Source: Stomatobaculum longum
GTDB lineage: Bacteria > Bacillota > Clostridia > Lachnospirales > Lachnospiraceae
NCBI GenBank assembly: GCA_000242235.1
Contig: JH590862.1
Location: forward strand, 62,001-126,000
Reading direction: 5' to 3'
DNA: 64,000 nt
In this document: one piece after another, positions 53,565 to 63,442 of the stretch
Position numbering within the stretch: position 1 is the stretch's first letter
How the letters are laid out: each line of letters begins with the position of its first letter
Position numbers and translations under genes: made by a program
Notes under the pieces: generated by a model
What the model saw: the letters and a program-made list of their open reading frames with translations, nothing else
Databases searched by the model: none
What the model was told of the DNA's origin: nothing

Positions 53565-54862
53565 GTCAGTTGCTCCGGGCGCATGCCCCTGGAAACCGCA
53601 AGAACCAGCCCGATTTCTCCCATGAAACTCACGAGAGAGGTACCGCCGCTGCTGATAAAGGGCAGCGTGACACCGGTATTCGGCATCAGGCCCGTGACCA
53701 CGGCGACATGCATCACAATATGCAGCAGGATATGAACCGCCACACCGCCGCAGAGCAGAGCGCCGTAGCGGTCCGGCGCGTGACACGCAATCCGGAGGAT
53801 GCAAAAGAGTAGCATCGCGTAGAGCAGAATCAGTACGCTCATACCAACCATGCCGAGCTCCTCGCCGATGACCGGAAAGATAAAGTCGGTCGAGGGCTCC
53901 GGCAGACCGTTCTGCTTGACCACCCCTCTGCCGAAACCGGCGCCGAACCAGCCGCCCGCACTGATGGCATACTTGCCGAGTCTCACCTGGAAGCCGCTGC
54001 CGTTCGCATTGGCATCGGGGTTCAGCCAAGACTCAATGCGCGCAATCTGATAGGGATGCAAAAACGGAAACTTCTTGTAATAGTGCACGGCGAAGAAAAA
54101 GAGCGCCGCTCCCGCAATCGCAAGCCCCAGATGCATCCGGTTGTCTTTCACGCCGAGCAGTGTAATCAGAAAGACCATGGCGCCGAGCAGAAGGCCGGTG
54201 CTGAGATTCTGAAAGGCAATCAGTCCCGCCGGGATGCCGCCGAAAACCGCCATCATCCAGAAAACGCGTTTGGGCGTCTTCGAAAAGCTGTAGTAATAGT
54301 TGACCAGATAGACCGCAAAGAACAGCACCAGGGCTGTCTTCATGAGCTCCGAGGGCTGAAAGCTCACGGGGCCGAGCCTGATCCAGCGGGTTCTGCCGTG
54401 CGAGCTCCGCCCGAACACAAGCGTTGCGACCAGCAGGACAGTGCTGAGTGTATAGAGCTGGCACCAACTCAGGCAGAGCAGTCTGTGATAATCGAGGCGG
54501 GACAGAAGCAGCATCGCGCACAGCCCGACCAGCGCAAAAACCGCCTGCTTCTTCACACCTGAGAGCGGCTCATCGCCCGCAAAGGACGTGGTTGAGTAGA
54601 CCATCGCGAGACCGAACAGCACCAATATGACCGTGACCCAGAAGACATAGCCGTTCATATGCCGGCGATTCCGCTTCCACTGCTCTTTGCCGACGCAGGG
54701 AACAGCCTCAAAAATCCGACTCCACCGACTGCGCGCACCTTTCGTTTGTCGCGGATAGAGCGGCTCTACTTTGCCGCCTGCCGTTCGCCCTGTCCTTCTG
54801 ACGCGCGGCTCTCTCTGCTGCGCGCCACTTGTCTCTTTTCTCCTTGGCGTTCTCGCCGTCAT
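53561..54862 (-). CDS. ftsW: Peptidoglycan glycosyltransferase FtsW
   Basis: 433-residue SEDS-family membrane protein that polymerises lipid II at the septum. About ten helices are present with the family motifs LGPVSFQPSELMKTALVLFFA, NLSTGLLLGAMVFL, GAGFGRGVVKQNGLPEPSTDFIFPVIGEELG and TGVTLPFISSGGTSLV. The N-terminal ~65 residues before the first helix are strongly basic (many Arg) and longer than usual. The ATG at 54862 overlaps the murD stop (ATGA), but an ATG at the first helix (MNGYVFW) cannot be excluded. It is followed directly by ftsQ, with no murG between. Confidence 0.93.
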   Translation of the reverse strand: MTARTPRRKETSGAQQREPRVRRTGRTAGGKVEPLYPRQTKGARSRWSRIFEAVPCVGKEQWKRNRRHMNGYVFWVTVILVLFGLAMVYSTTSFAGDEPLSGVKKQAVFALVGLCAMLLLSRLDYHRLLCLSWCQLYTLSTVLLVATLVFGRSSHGRTRWIRLGPVSFQPSELMKTALVLFFAVYLVNYYYSFSKTPKRVFWMMAVFGGIPAGLIAFQNLSTGLLLGAMVFLITLLGVKDNRMHLGLAIAGAALFFFAVHYYKKFPFLHPYQIARIESWLNPDANANGSGFQVRLGKYAISAGGWFGAGFGRGVVKQNGLPEPSTDFIFPVIGEELGMVGMSVLILLYAMLLFCILRIACHAPDRYGALLCGGVAVHILLHIVMHVAVVTGLMPNTGVTLPFISSGGTSLVSFMGEIGLVLAVSRGMRPEQLT

Positions 54863-56211
54863 AGTGCGCGCACGCACTCCTTAAAGACTTTGCCGCGCAC
54901 CTCGTAGTTCGGAAACATACCCCAACTTGCACAGGCGGGAGAGAGCAGCACATAGTCGCCCGCGTTGGCGTAAGAAGCGCAGACCTTGACCGCCTCCTGC
55001 ATGTCCTCCGCGAACATGATGTTGGTAAAGCCGTGGCGCTTTGCGCAGTCCGAAATCGCATCACGGGTCTGTCCGAGTAACACGAGATAGCGCACCTTGC
55101 CGCCGAAGGCATCAATCCACTCGTCGTAAGAGGAACCTTTGTCATAGCCGCCGCCGATTAAGAGGGTCGGCCCCGGCATTGCCTTGATGGCCTGAATCGC
55201 CGCATCCGGGTTGGTTCCCTTCGAGTCATTGTAGTATTTGACGCCGTAGCGCTCCGCGACAAACTCAATGCGGTGCTCCACCGCTCGGAACTTGCGAACC
55301 GCATCCAGAATCGCATCCATCGGCGCCTTCATGCAGACAGCCATTGCAATCGCCGTCATGACATTTTCAAAGTTGTGACGGCCGAGCAGCTGCAGTTCGT
55401 CCGTCCGAATCAGCTCTGTCTTCTCTCCCTTTTCCTTGCGGCAGATGACACCGTCCTCGAGGTCATAGCCGTCGTCGAGCAGCTGGGTGCTCGAGAAGAA
55501 GACCACCTTCGGCTTCAAATCCTTCCGCTCACCGAAGGCGCGGAGCACCTCGTCGTCGTAGTTCAGCACGAGGAAATCATCGACCGTCTGGTTCGAGCTG
55601 ATGTCCTCCTTGATCCGGATATAGTTCTCCATCGTATGATGGCGGTTCAGATGATCCGGCGTGATGTTTGTGATTGCGGCGACATGCGGGTGGAAGCGGA
55701 TGATGGTCTCGAGCTGGAAACTCGACGCCTCGAGCACCGTGATTGACTTCTCCGTGGTCTTCAGCGCGACTTCCGTATAGGGGAGGCCGATGTTGCCGAC
55801 CGTAAAGCTGTTACCGAACGCGCGCTGCATGATGGCGCCGGTCAGCGCCGTGGTCGTGGTCTTGCCGTTCGTGCCGGTAATGGCCAGAAGCTGTCCCTTC
55901 GCAACCTGGAACCCGAGCTCAATCTCCGACCAGAGCTGAATCTTCTTGTCGGTCAGTTTCCTCACAAAAGGCGTCTCGAGGTCAATGCCGGGGCTCATCA
56001 CGCAAATCTGAATACCGGTGAGCAGTGTCTCGTCCAGTTCGCCGAGGCAGATTGTGAGGCGCGCATTCTCCGGGAAGTTTTCCCGGATTTTCTCCTCCGA
56101 GAGCGCTTCATTGCCGTCATAGAGCAGCACTTCGCCGCCCGTCTCCAGGATCAGCTTTGTTGCCGCGATACCGCTCTTGCCGGCACCTGCAACCATAACC
56201 TTTTCATTCAT
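54859..56211 (-). CDS. murD: UDP-N-acetylmuramoylalanine--D-glutamate ligase
   Basis: 450-residue cytosolic Mur ligase that adds D-Glu to UDP-MurNAc-L-Ala. It has a Rossmann-like N-domain (VMVAGAGKSGIAATKL), the ATP site AITGTNGKTTTTALTG, NITPDHLNRHHTMENYIRIKEDI in the central domain, and the C-domain NDSKGTNPDAAIQAIKAM with LSPACASWGMFPNYEVRG. The start at 56211 follows GAAAGGGGAGAC. It lies between mraY and ftsW. Confidence 0.97.
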   Translation of the reverse strand: MNEKVMVAGAGKSGIAATKLILETGGEVLLYDGNEALSEEKIRENFPENARLTICLGELDETLLTGIQICVMSPGIDLETPFVRKLTDKKIQLWSEIELGFQVAKGQLLAITGTNGKTTTTALTGAIMQRAFGNSFTVGNIGLPYTEVALKTTEKSITVLEASSFQLETIIRFHPHVAAITNITPDHLNRHHTMENYIRIKEDISSNQTVDDFLVLNYDDEVLRAFGERKDLKPKVVFFSSTQLLDDGYDLEDGVICRKEKGEKTELIRTDELQLLGRHNFENVMTAIAMAVCMKAPMDAILDAVRKFRAVEHRIEFVAERYGVKYYNDSKGTNPDAAIQAIKAMPGPTLLIGGGYDKGSSYDEWIDAFGGKVRYLVLLGQTRDAISDCAKRHGFTNIMFAEDMQEAVKVCASYANAGDYVLLSPACASWGMFPNYEVRGKVFKECVRAL

Positions 56212-56225
56212 GAGAGTCTCCCCTT

Positions 56226-57197
56226 TCATTCCCCGAGTCCTATCCAGGCCGCGAGTGACAAAATGACTGTGCATATCGTAAAGACCGTGACAACGCGCGT
56301 CTCGGACCAGCCACCCAATTCAAAATGATGGTGCAGCGGAGCCATCCGGAACAGCCGCTTTCCCTTGGTCGCCTTGAAATAGCCGACTTGCAGCATGACC
56401 GAAATCACTTCCAGCATGTAGATGATGCCGACCAGCATCAGGAAGAGCGGCATGCGGAGCACCAGCGCAACGGCCGCCGCATAGCCGCCGAGCGCGAGGG
56501 CACCGGTATCGCCCATGAAGACTTTGGCCGGATAGCAGTTGAACAGCAAAAAGCCGAGCAGCGCACCGATGACCGCCCCGCTGACCGGCGCGGCGCCGGG
56601 TGCAAAGCGGCAGGCGACCGCCGCAAAAAAGAGCGCCACGACCGCCGTCACGGACGAGCAGAGCCCGTCGAGTCCGTCGGTAAAATTGACGCCGTTGTCC
56701 GTGCCGAGCACAACCAGAAAAACAAAGGGCACAAAGAGTCCGCCGAGCGGCAACAGAATGCCGGTCTCAAAACTTCCGCTGAACGGCAGCAGAATATCGC
56801 CGTAGTTTCCCGTTCGGAACAGCCGATATGCGAGAACTCCGGTCGCGATGAGCTGCAGCGAAAATTTCTGCCAGGCTTTCAGCCCCTCCGACTGCTTCCG
56901 GTGAATCTTCAAAAAGTCATCGAGAAAGCCGATAAACCCGAATGCGAGCGTAAACCCCATGACCGGCAGGGTCTCCGGCGCCTTTTTGAGAAACGGCAGA
57001 CAGCCGAGCGCAATCGCAAGGACAATCATGATGCCGCCCATGGTCGGCGTTCCGCTTTTTTTCAAATGTGACTGCGGGCCGTCATCCCGGACCTGCTGCC
57101 CAAACTTCATGCGGTGCAGGATGGGAATCATGATCGGGCAGAGCGCCGCGCAGGCGAAAAAAGCAATAAAAAGCGCCAATATGGTGTCAGTCAGCAT
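56226..57197 (-). CDS. mraY: Phospho-N-acetylmuramoyl-pentapeptide-transferase
   Basis: 323-residue membrane enzyme forming lipid I from UDP-MurNAc-pentapeptide and undecaprenyl phosphate, with about ten helices. Catalytic Asp motifs are FGFIGFLDDFLKIHRKQSEGL and NGVNFTDGLDGL. The loop PLHHHFELGGWSE near the C-terminus carries the family His cluster, and SGTPTMGGIMI lies early. The start at 57197 follows an AGGAGG. Confidence 0.97.
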   Translation of the reverse strand: MLTDTILALFIAFFACAALCPIMIPILHRMKFGQQVRDDGPQSHLKKSGTPTMGGIMIVLAIALGCLPFLKKAPETLPVMGFTLAFGFIGFLDDFLKIHRKQSEGLKAWQKFSLQLIATGVLAYRLFRTGNYGDILLPFSGSFETGILLPLGGLFVPFVFLVVLGTDNGVNFTDGLDGLCSSVTAVVALFFAAVACRFAPGAAPVSGAVIGALLGFLLFNCYPAKVFMGDTGALALGGYAAAVALVLRMPLFLMLVGIIYMLEVISVMLQVGYFKATKGKRLFRMAPLHHHFELGGWSETRVVTVFTICTVILSLAAWIGLGE

Positions 57198-57302
57198 GCA
57201 TCGCGCCTCCTGTTGTCTGTATAGTTGTGAGCCTCTTTACAGTATACCCTTGCCAAAAGTCTTGCGCAAGCCTAGTGCCGCGGCTTACCGCCCCGCGCGG
57301 GC

Positions 57303-59657
57303 TTACTTCTTCTTCGACGAAGAGCCGCTCTTTGAACTCTTGCCGCTCTTGGTGGCGTTCTTTGCGGAATTTCCACTCTTCGTGCTCTTCGAAGTCTTAT
57401 TGCTCTTTGACGAAGAGCCGCTCTTCGTGCTCTTCGTGCTCTTCGAAGTTTTACCGCTCTTCGACGAAGAGCCGCTCTTTGCGGCCGCCGTGCTGCTCTT
57501 TTGCGCCGCCGCCGTGCTCGCCGCGGCCGCCGCACTGTCCGAAGCCGCTGTGCTGTCCGCCGCTGCCGCACTGTCCGAAGCCGCCGTGCTCGCCATGGCC
57601 GCGGTACTCTCCGCAGTCGCCGTGCTCTCCGCGGTATTGGCGCTCTCGCCGCCTTCCTCTCGGCCGGAGGCAATCCCGGCATTGATACCCTCCAACAGCG
57701 GCGTCGCCGTTGTACCCGGTGCATCGCCCGGAACCACATTGAGGGAGGGCAGAATGTCCGCCATGATATTCTGAAACAGCACCGAGGCAAAGGTGCTGTG
57801 CGCCTGGTCTTTCACATGCGGCTGATCGACCACGACATAGCAGAGTACCTGCGGGTTGTTTGCCGGCGCATAACCGCAGAATGAGAGCAGGTAATTCTTC
57901 TTGTTTCGCGGCAACTTCTCCGAAGTACCGGTCTTTCCGGCAATCTCATACCCCGGCACCTCCGCCGCCGCACCCGTGCCCTCGGTCACAACGCCGCGCA
58001 AAGCCTTGCGAAGAAAGAGCGCGGTCTCCTGGGAACAGGTCTCCCGCACGATTTCGCCGCTGTAGTCGCGAATCACGGTGCCCTGCGAGTTTAATATCTG
58101 CTTTACCACATGCGGCCGGTAGTACGAGCCGCCGTTGATGACCGAAGAAAAGGCTGCCGCGAGCTGCACCATATTACAGCCGAAGCCCTGACCGAAGCTG
58201 TCGGTCGCGAGTTCGACCGGGCCGAGTCTGCGGTTTGCCGCATCGTCCGGCGGGTTCAGAATGTGCACCTGCGTCGAGGTATCCGGCTCGCCCGGCAAAT
58301 CAATGCCGCTGCTCACGCCGAAACCGTAGAGGTTCTGCGTTTTCTCAAATGCCTCCCGCCCGAGCGCCTGTGCAATGCGCACCAGCGCCACGTTGCAGGA
58401 CTGCTCGAGGGCGCCGGTTACATTGAGTCTGCCGTGGCCGGTCCGCTTGCTGCAGTGAATCAGGGTGCCCTGTACATCCACCTCGCCCGTGCAGGTATAT
58501 TCCTCCTGCCCGGTGATCTTTCCGTTTTCGAGCGCACCCGCGATCGTAAAAACCTTTGCCGTGGATCCGGGCTCGTAGACCGTGCTCACGCAGAAATTGT
58601 TCCAGAGTTTCTGCGTCGCCTCCTCGCTGGTCATCTGCTTCAGTTCATTGGCGCTGTAATACTTCTGCAGGTTTCCGGGGTCGTTTAGGTCGAACGAGTG
58701 ATTGGTCGCCATCGCGAGAATCTCCCCGCTGTTCGGATCCATCACAATGACGCCGATATTTTCCGCACCCGTGGTATTCATGAAGTCCTTGATGTGCCGC
58801 TCGACACTCTGCTGCACCTTGACATCAATCGTGCTCACGACGGAGTTGCCGTCCTGCGGCTCCCGGGTCACATCCTGCGCCTCCCGGTCGGCGTCCATAT
58901 AGCTGTACCGCTGGCCGTCCGTGCCGGAGAGCACCTCGTTATAGGACTGCTCTATGCCCGTCGTGCCGACCCGCTGATCGTCGTAACTCCGGTAGAAGCC
59001 GAGCACATTGCACGCGAGCTCGCCGTACGGATACTCGCGCTGGTAGTATTCCTGCAGATTGACGGCGCCGAAGCGCCCGCGGTAGCGCTCCCGCTGTTCC
59101 TGGCTAAAGCCCTCGTAGGTCTTGTCCTCCGCCCGCTTCTTCGCCTCATAGCGGTCGGGATTGTTCACGTGCTCCTGAAAATCCAGGAAGCGCTGCTTGT
59201 CGGGTGCTGTCAGCGGCTCTCCGACTTTCAGATTCTGGCTCGTCGAATTCTCTTCAATCTGCTTTCGAAGCTCATTCTCATCCATGCCGAGAAAGTCCGC
59301 GAGCGCATGCACGGTACAGTCGTAATAGAGATCGCGGCTGTCTTCCTTGAGCAGCGACTTGGGCGACACAATCAGCTGGTAGCGCTTTTCGGTCGCCGTC
59401 AGATAGGTGCCGTTCCGGTCCATAATCTCGCCGCGGCGATAGGGAATCACTTCCGGCTGCCGCAGTTCCTTACTCCGCGTGAATGTGCGCGCAACCGCGG
59501 CGTTGTTCTTCTGCACGCCGTACACCTGATACACGAGGCCGCCCAGTGCAAGCACCGTGAGCCCCATGAGCAGCCCGAGCTTGCCCCGCAACTGTCCCTT
59601 GACGTCATAGTTCGTTGTCTTATTTACCAGACTTGGTCTCTTTGGGAATTTCTTCAT
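57303..59657 (-). CDS. ftsI: Division transpeptidase (FtsI/PBP2B/SpoVD type) with a long cationic tail
   Basis: 784-residue class B penicillin-binding protein that cross-links septal peptidoglycan. Membrane anchor about 27-48; pedestal domain 65-260 (RRGEIMDRNGTYLTAT); transpeptidase domain with Ser365 in STAK, SCN (420-422) and KTG (575-577). After residue ~650 there is no PASTA domain. Instead come an Ala/Ser/Thr-rich segment (672-725) and a Lys/Ser/Thr/Gly repeat segment (726-784, units like SKSGKTSKSTK) ending in SSSKKK. Its start overlaps ftsL by 38 bases. A SpoVD role is possible, but position in the division cluster favours FtsI. Confidence 0.92.
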   Translation of the reverse strand: MKKFPKRPSLVNKTTNYDVKGQLRGKLGLLMGLTVLALGGLVYQVYGVQKNNAAVARTFTRSKELRQPEVIPYRRGEIMDRNGTYLTATEKRYQLIVSPKSLLKEDSRDLYYDCTVHALADFLGMDENELRKQIEENSTSQNLKVGEPLTAPDKQRFLDFQEHVNNPDRYEAKKRAEDKTYEGFSQEQRERYRGRFGAVNLQEYYQREYPYGELACNVLGFYRSYDDQRVGTTGIEQSYNEVLSGTDGQRYSYMDADREAQDVTREPQDGNSVVSTIDVKVQQSVERHIKDFMNTTGAENIGVIVMDPNSGEILAMATNHSFDLNDPGNLQKYYSANELKQMTSEEATQKLWNNFCVSTVYEPGSTAKVFTIAGALENGKITGQEEYTCTGEVDVQGTLIHCSKRTGHGRLNVTGALEQSCNVALVRIAQALGREAFEKTQNLYGFGVSSGIDLPGEPDTSTQVHILNPPDDAANRRLGPVELATDSFGQGFGCNMVQLAAAFSSVINGGSYYRPHVVKQILNSQGTVIRDYSGEIVRETCSQETALFLRKALRGVVTEGTGAAAEVPGYEIAGKTGTSEKLPRNKKNYLLSFCGYAPANNPQVLCYVVVDQPHVKDQAHSTFASVLFQNIMADILPSLNVVPGDAPGTTATPLLEGINAGIASGREEGGESANTAESTATAESTAAMASTAASDSAAAADSTAASDSAAAAASTAAAQKSSTAAAKSGSSSKSGKTSKSTKSTKSGSSSKSNKTSKSTKSGNSAKNATKSGKSSKSGSSSKKK

Positions 59658-60090
59658 ACTGCCTCACATAGCCCTGTTCCGCCCGATCGTAGTATATGAC
59701 CTGGCCGGGTTCCGGCTGTACCAAGCCGTAACGGTTGATTGCCAGATCCCGAATGTGCTCCAGATCCTGCTTCCGGTTCAGTTCCACCTGCAGTGCGTCG
59801 TTTACTTCTTTCTGCTCATCGAGCTTCCGCTGCATCTCGCTCCGCGCGAGCTCGGCCTGCCGCACACGCCGCTCGCTCCGCACATAGAAGCCAAGCAGCA
59901 TGACGGCACAGGCAATGCAGACTGTCAGCGCGACCATGCGCCGGAACACATCGCCGAGCGAGCGTTTCGGCTCCGGCGCGCGGCGCGGCTGCTTTTCGGG
60001 CGGCCTTTTGGCTATCCTCCGGTTGCGCGGTTTTTCCTCCGGTTCCAGCTTCGGTGCGGCGCTACCGTAGGTATAGGGCTGTCTGCTCAC
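59620..60090 (-). CDS. ftsL: Cell division protein FtsL-like
   Basis: 156 residues: a long, basic, Pro/Arg-rich cytosolic N-terminus (1-48), one membrane helix (about 51-68), then a coiled-coil ([34 protein letters not shown]) and a short tail ([18 protein letters not shown]) characteristic of FtsL/DivIC proteins. Assignment rests on topology, that tail and the location between rsmH and ftsI. It overlaps both neighbours (ATGA with rsmH). Confidence 0.85.
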   Translation of the reverse strand: MSRQPYTYGSAAPKLEPEEKPRNRRIAKRPPEKQPRRAPEPKRSLGDVFRRMVALTVCIACAVMLLGFYVRSERRVRQAELARSEMQRKLDEQKEVNDALQVELNRKQDLEHIRDLAINRYGLVQPEPGQVIYYDRAEQGYVRQYEEIPKETKSGK

Positions 60091-61031
60091 AGTATGCCTC
60101 CTCTCTCAAACACCCGGAGTTTCGCACTCCGGGATCTCGGATTCGCTGCCACTTCCTCTGCGGTCGGCACAATCGGTTTTCCGGTCACGACCCTGCCGCG
60201 ACTCTTCTTCCCACAGACGCAAATCGGAAAATCCGGCGGGCAGGTACAGGGCGAGGCATTTCGCCGAAAACCCTCTTTGACAATTCTGTCCTCCAGCGAG
60301 TGGAAGGTGATAATCGACAGACGCCCGCCCGGCTGTAAGCGCAATATCATCTCGTCAATCGCCTGCTCCAAAACTGTGAGCTCACCGTTCAGCGCAATGC
60401 GGAGCGCCTGAAAGGTGCGCATGGCCGGATGCCCCCCCGTCTTCTGCAGGCGCATCGGAATCACGCGTTTCACGAGAGCCGCGAGTTCTCCGGTTGTCTC
60501 AATCGGCTTCTTTGCGCGCGTCTCGACGATACGGCGTGCAATCTGATTCGAGAAGCGATCCTCGCCGTAGACGCGGATGATGCGGGCAAGCTCGGCCTCG
60601 CTCTCCTCGTTCACAAGGTCTGCTGCCGTCCGTGCGCTGCGCCTGTCCATCCGCATGTCGAGCGGCGCATCCTCCATATAGCTGAATCCTCGCTCCGCGT
60701 TGTCCAGCTGGTACGAAGAGACTCCGAGATCCAGATAAATGCCGTCCGCGCGCGGTATGCCGAGGTTGTCGAGCACCGTCGGCAGATTCACATAGTTGTC
60801 GCGGACAACGGTCACCTTGTCTCCGAACGGTTTCAGCCGCTCTCCGGCCGCCTGGATTGCATCCGCATCCTGGTCTATGCCGATCAGCCGTCCGCCTTCC
60901 CCGAGTTTTGCGGCGACCAGCGACGCGTGGCCGCCGCCGCCGAGCGTCCCGTCCACATAGATACCGTCCGGCCGGATGTTCAGGCTGTCAATGGTCTCCC
61001 GCGGGAGCACTGAAATGTGATGAAAGTCCAT
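60087..61031 (-). CDS. rsmH: 16S rRNA (cytosine1402-N4)-methyltransferase
   Basis: 314-residue SAM-dependent enzyme, formerly MraW. It opens [15 protein letters not shown], then the SAM site [19 protein letters not shown] and [37 protein letters not shown] is the family signature, with [15 protein letters not shown] and a Cys-rich [13 protein letters not shown] near the end. The start at 61031 follows GGAGGACAGC. It is the first gene of the division cluster; no mraZ precedes it. Confidence 0.97.
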   Translation of the reverse strand: MDFHHISVLPRETIDSLNIRPDGIYVDGTLGGGGHASLVAAKLGEGGRLIGIDQDADAIQAAGERLKPFGDKVTVVRDNYVNLPTVLDNLGIPRADGIYLDLGVSSYQLDNAERGFSYMEDAPLDMRMDRRSARTAADLVNEESEAELARIIRVYGEDRFSNQIARRIVETRAKKPIETTGELAALVKRVIPMRLQKTGGHPAMRTFQALRIALNGELTVLEQAIDEMILRLQPGGRLSIITFHSLEDRIVKEGFRRNASPCTCPPDFPICVCGKKSRGRVVTGKPIVPTAEEVAANPRSRSAKLRVFERGGIL

Positions 61032-61141
61032 ATGCTGTCCTCCGCTGCCCACAGCTCTGCCATATCTTGTCACAATCGATACTCATTTGGATGCATCATA
61101 CCAAAATAAGCGGCATTTTTCCAGCTTACGGGCGCATTCCG

Positions 61142-62008
61142 TCAGTTTTTTCGCCCGCGCGCCGCAAGCCGCCGCCCGGCCAGAATGCAAAGCAGGGCGA
61201 CCAGAACACAGATGCCCGCGAGCGCCTGCGAAACCGCAATTCCCGTGCCCGGCACCAGCAGCGAGTCCGTGCGAAGTCCCTCAATCCAGACTCTGCCGAG
61301 ACCGTAGCCGCCGAGATACAGGAAGAAAATCTCCCCGGTAAAACGCTTCTTCGGGCGGTACCAAAGTAAGAACAGCAAGAGGCAGAGGTTCCAGACGGAC
61401 TCGTAGAGAAAGGTCGGATGTACCTGAATATAGTCGACGCCGTTCACCCGGACAAGGTGTTGCAACAGCGCGGAATCGATCATAATCGGATTCACGATGT
61501 CCCGCCGAAGTTGCATCGCAAAGAGACTGTCCGTATAGCGCCCGAAGGCCTCGGCATTGAAAAAATTGCCCCAGCGCCCCAGAATCTGTCCGACCAGGAC
61601 GCCGAGAATTAAGGAGTCCGCGAGATTCAGGAAATTCTGCTTCTTCCGTTTGCAGTAAAACATAAGACTCAGAATGCCGCCGATTACACCGCCGTAAATC
61701 GCGAGCCCGCCGGCCCGGAGGTTCAGAATCTCGAGCAGGTTCCCGCGGTAATTGTCCCACTGGAAAAAGACATAGTAGAGGCGGGCACCGATTACGCCGA
61801 AGACTATGCCGAGCAGCGAAAAGTCGTATATCGTGTCCTCGCCGATACCGCGCCGCTCGGCATCCCGCGCGGCGAGTGTAATGCCGAGCAGCATGCCGAT
61901 GCCGATGATGATGCCGTAAAAGGCAATCGAAAATCCGAAAATCGTGATGTGGTTTTGCAGATATTCAATCGTGATGCCGAGATGCACGAAGCGCAAATCA
62001 TATCCCAT
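61142..62008 (-). CDS. lgt: Prolipoprotein diacylglyceryl transferase
   Basis: 288-residue membrane enzyme that attaches diacylglycerol to the lipobox Cys of exported lipoproteins. About seven helices; the signature GRWGNFFNAEAFG (catalytic Arg region) and RAGGLAIYGGVIGG are present, with HPTFLYESVWNL in the later part. Substrates in this window include MetQ, the Tp47-like protein and the TAXI protein. It ends 110 bases before rsmH on the same strand; a weak extended -10 (TGGTATGAT near 61100) may give rsmH its own promoter. Confidence 0.95.
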   Translation of the reverse strand: MGYDLRFVHLGITIEYLQNHITIFGFSIAFYGIIIGIGMLLGITLAARDAERRGIGEDTIYDFSLLGIVFGVIGARLYYVFFQWDNYRGNLLEILNLRAGGLAIYGGVIGGILSLMFYCKRKKQNFLNLADSLILGVLVGQILGRWGNFFNAEAFGRYTDSLFAMQLRRDIVNPIMIDSALLQHLVRVNGVDYIQVHPTFLYESVWNLCLLLFLLWYRPKKRFTGEIFFLYLGGYGLGRVWIEGLRTDSLLVPGTGIAVSQALAGICVLVALLCILAGRRLAARGRKN

Positions 62009-62109
62009 AAGTTCTGTCTCCCTTCCGCAATTTCAGACCCGAGCATAGCAAAAAGCACAGGCATTTTCCATGCAAATCTTTCGCTGCGCGCTGTCCCTGT
62101 CCCCGGTAC

Positions 62110-62138
62110 TTGAGAGCACCGCGGCTCTCTGCTACAAT
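62110..62138 (+). promoter_or_regulatory. Promoter for ychF
   Basis: TTGAGA (62110-62115), a 17-base spacer and TACAAT (62133-62138) preceded by TGC (extended -10). Confidence 0.65.
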
Positions 62139-62204
62139 GAAGCCCAAACAGGCTCTGCATTCGCAGCGCCTTCACTCGCAAATCACCAAAGGAGATTTCT
62201 GTCT

Positions 62205-63302
62205 ATGAAACTCGGTATTGTCGGACTTCCGAATGTCGGAAAAAGTACGCTTTTTAACTCCCTGACCAAGGCCGGCGCCCAGGCCGCCAACTATCCGTTC
62301 TGCACCATCGACCCGAATGTCGGCGTGGTCGCGGTGCCGGATGCGCGCATCAAAACCCTCGGCGAGATGCACCATTCGAAAAAAGTGACGCCCGCCGTCA
62401 TTGAGTTTGTCGACATCGCGGGACTGGTGCGCGGCGCAAGCAAGGGCGAGGGACTCGGCAACCAGTTCCTCGCAAACATCCGCGAGTGCGACGCGATTGT
62501 CCATGTGGTGCGCTGCTTTGAAGATGAAAATGTGATTCATGTGGACGGCTCGGTGGATCCGGTTCGTGACATCGAGACCATCAACCTCGAACTCATCTTC
62601 GCTGACCTCGAAGTTCTGGAACGCCGCATTGCGAAGACGCAGAAGTCCGCGAACAACGACAAGAGCTTAAAGAAGGAGCTCGAGATTCTGAAAGAACTGA
62701 AAGTTCTGCTCGAGGACGGCAAGCCCGCCTCCGCCTTTGAGACGGATGATGCCGATGTCGCGGCTTTTGTCGCTTCTCTCTGCCTTCTGACTGCAAAGCC
62801 CGTCATCTACGCGGCCAACGTAAAAGAAGACGATCTCGCGGACGACGGCGCTTCCAATCCGCACGTCACCGCTGTCCGTGCCTACGCGGCCGCACATCAG
62901 AGCAAGGTCTTCTGCGTCTCCGCACAGATTGAAGAGGAAATCGCCGCGCTCGACGAGAGCGAAAAGGCAGACTATCTCGAGGCGCTCGGCATCTCTGTCT
63001 CCGGCCTCGACAAGCTGATTGCCGCGAGCTACGAGCTCCTCGGCCTGATCAGCTTCCTGACAACCGGCGAGGACGAGACCCGCGCCTGGACCATCAAAAA
63101 GGGCTCGAAGGCCCCGCAGGCCGCCGGCAAAATCCACACCGACTTTGAGCGCGGCTTTATTCGCGCCGAGGTCATCGGCTATGACGACTTTGTGCGCTGC
63201 GGCTCTTCGGCGGCGGCAAAAGAAAAAGGGCTCATGCGCCTCGAGGGCAAGGACTATGTCGTGCAGGACGGCGACGTAATTCTGTTCCGCTTCAACGTCT
63301 GA
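62205..63302 (+). CDS. ychF: Ribosome-binding ATPase YchF (OLA1 family)
   Basis: 365-residue P-loop protein of the Obg-related YchF/OLA1 group, which prefers ATP. The phosphate loop is GLPNVGKST (7-15), and [20 protein letters not shown] is the switch II region. A coiled-coil insertion (about 130-170, [20 protein letters not shown]) and a C-terminal TGS domain (about 280-365, [40 protein letters not shown]) are present. The ATG at 62205 after AAAGGAGATTTC gives the usual N-terminus. Confidence 0.97.
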   Translation: MKLGIVGLPNVGKSTLFNSLTKAGAQAANYPFCTIDPNVGVVAVPDARIKTLGEMHHSKKVTPAVIEFVDIAGLVRGASKGEGLGNQFLANIRECDAIVHVVRCFEDENVIHVDGSVDPVRDIETINLELIFADLEVLERRIAKTQKSANNDKSLKKELEILKELKVLLEDGKPASAFETDDADVAAFVASLCLLTAKPVIYAANVKEDDLADDGASNPHVTAVRAYAAAHQSKVFCVSAQIEEEIAALDESEKADYLEALGISVSGLDKLIAASYELLGLISFLTTGEDETRAWTIKKGSKAPQAAGKIHTDFERGFIRAEVIGYDDFVRCGSSAAAKEKGLMRLEGKDYVVQDGDVILFRFNV

Positions 63303-63361
63303 TTCCCTCTCCCCCTCTACCTCTGTTCCGCACAAAAGAGTCACAGGACAAAAATTGGCAG

Positions 63362-63403
63362 AAAACCCCGCAGCGCCGTCAGAAGCAAGCGCTGCGGGGT
63401 TTT
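63362..63403. terminator. Bidirectional terminator after ychF
   Basis: AAAACCCCGCAGCGC (63362-63376) pairs perfectly with GCGCTGCGGGGTTTT (63389-63403), followed by T's on the plus strand. The minus-strand gene ending at 63443 can use the same stem. Confidence 0.9.
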
Positions 63404-63442
63404 TTCTTTCGGACAAGATAACGAATCAAATACGATGCCGCC

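Noticed and set aside
53561-54029. N-terminal extension of ftsQ reaching into ftsW
   Set aside because: The extension overlaps ftsW in another frame and lacks a start site, while the ATG at 53564 overlapping the ftsW stop fits the family.
57311-57480. Recurrent AAGAGCCGCTCTT-type segments read as intergenic repeats or terminators
   Set aside because: They lie inside the open ftsI frame and encode the Ser/Lys tail; the repetition follows from the repeated peptide.
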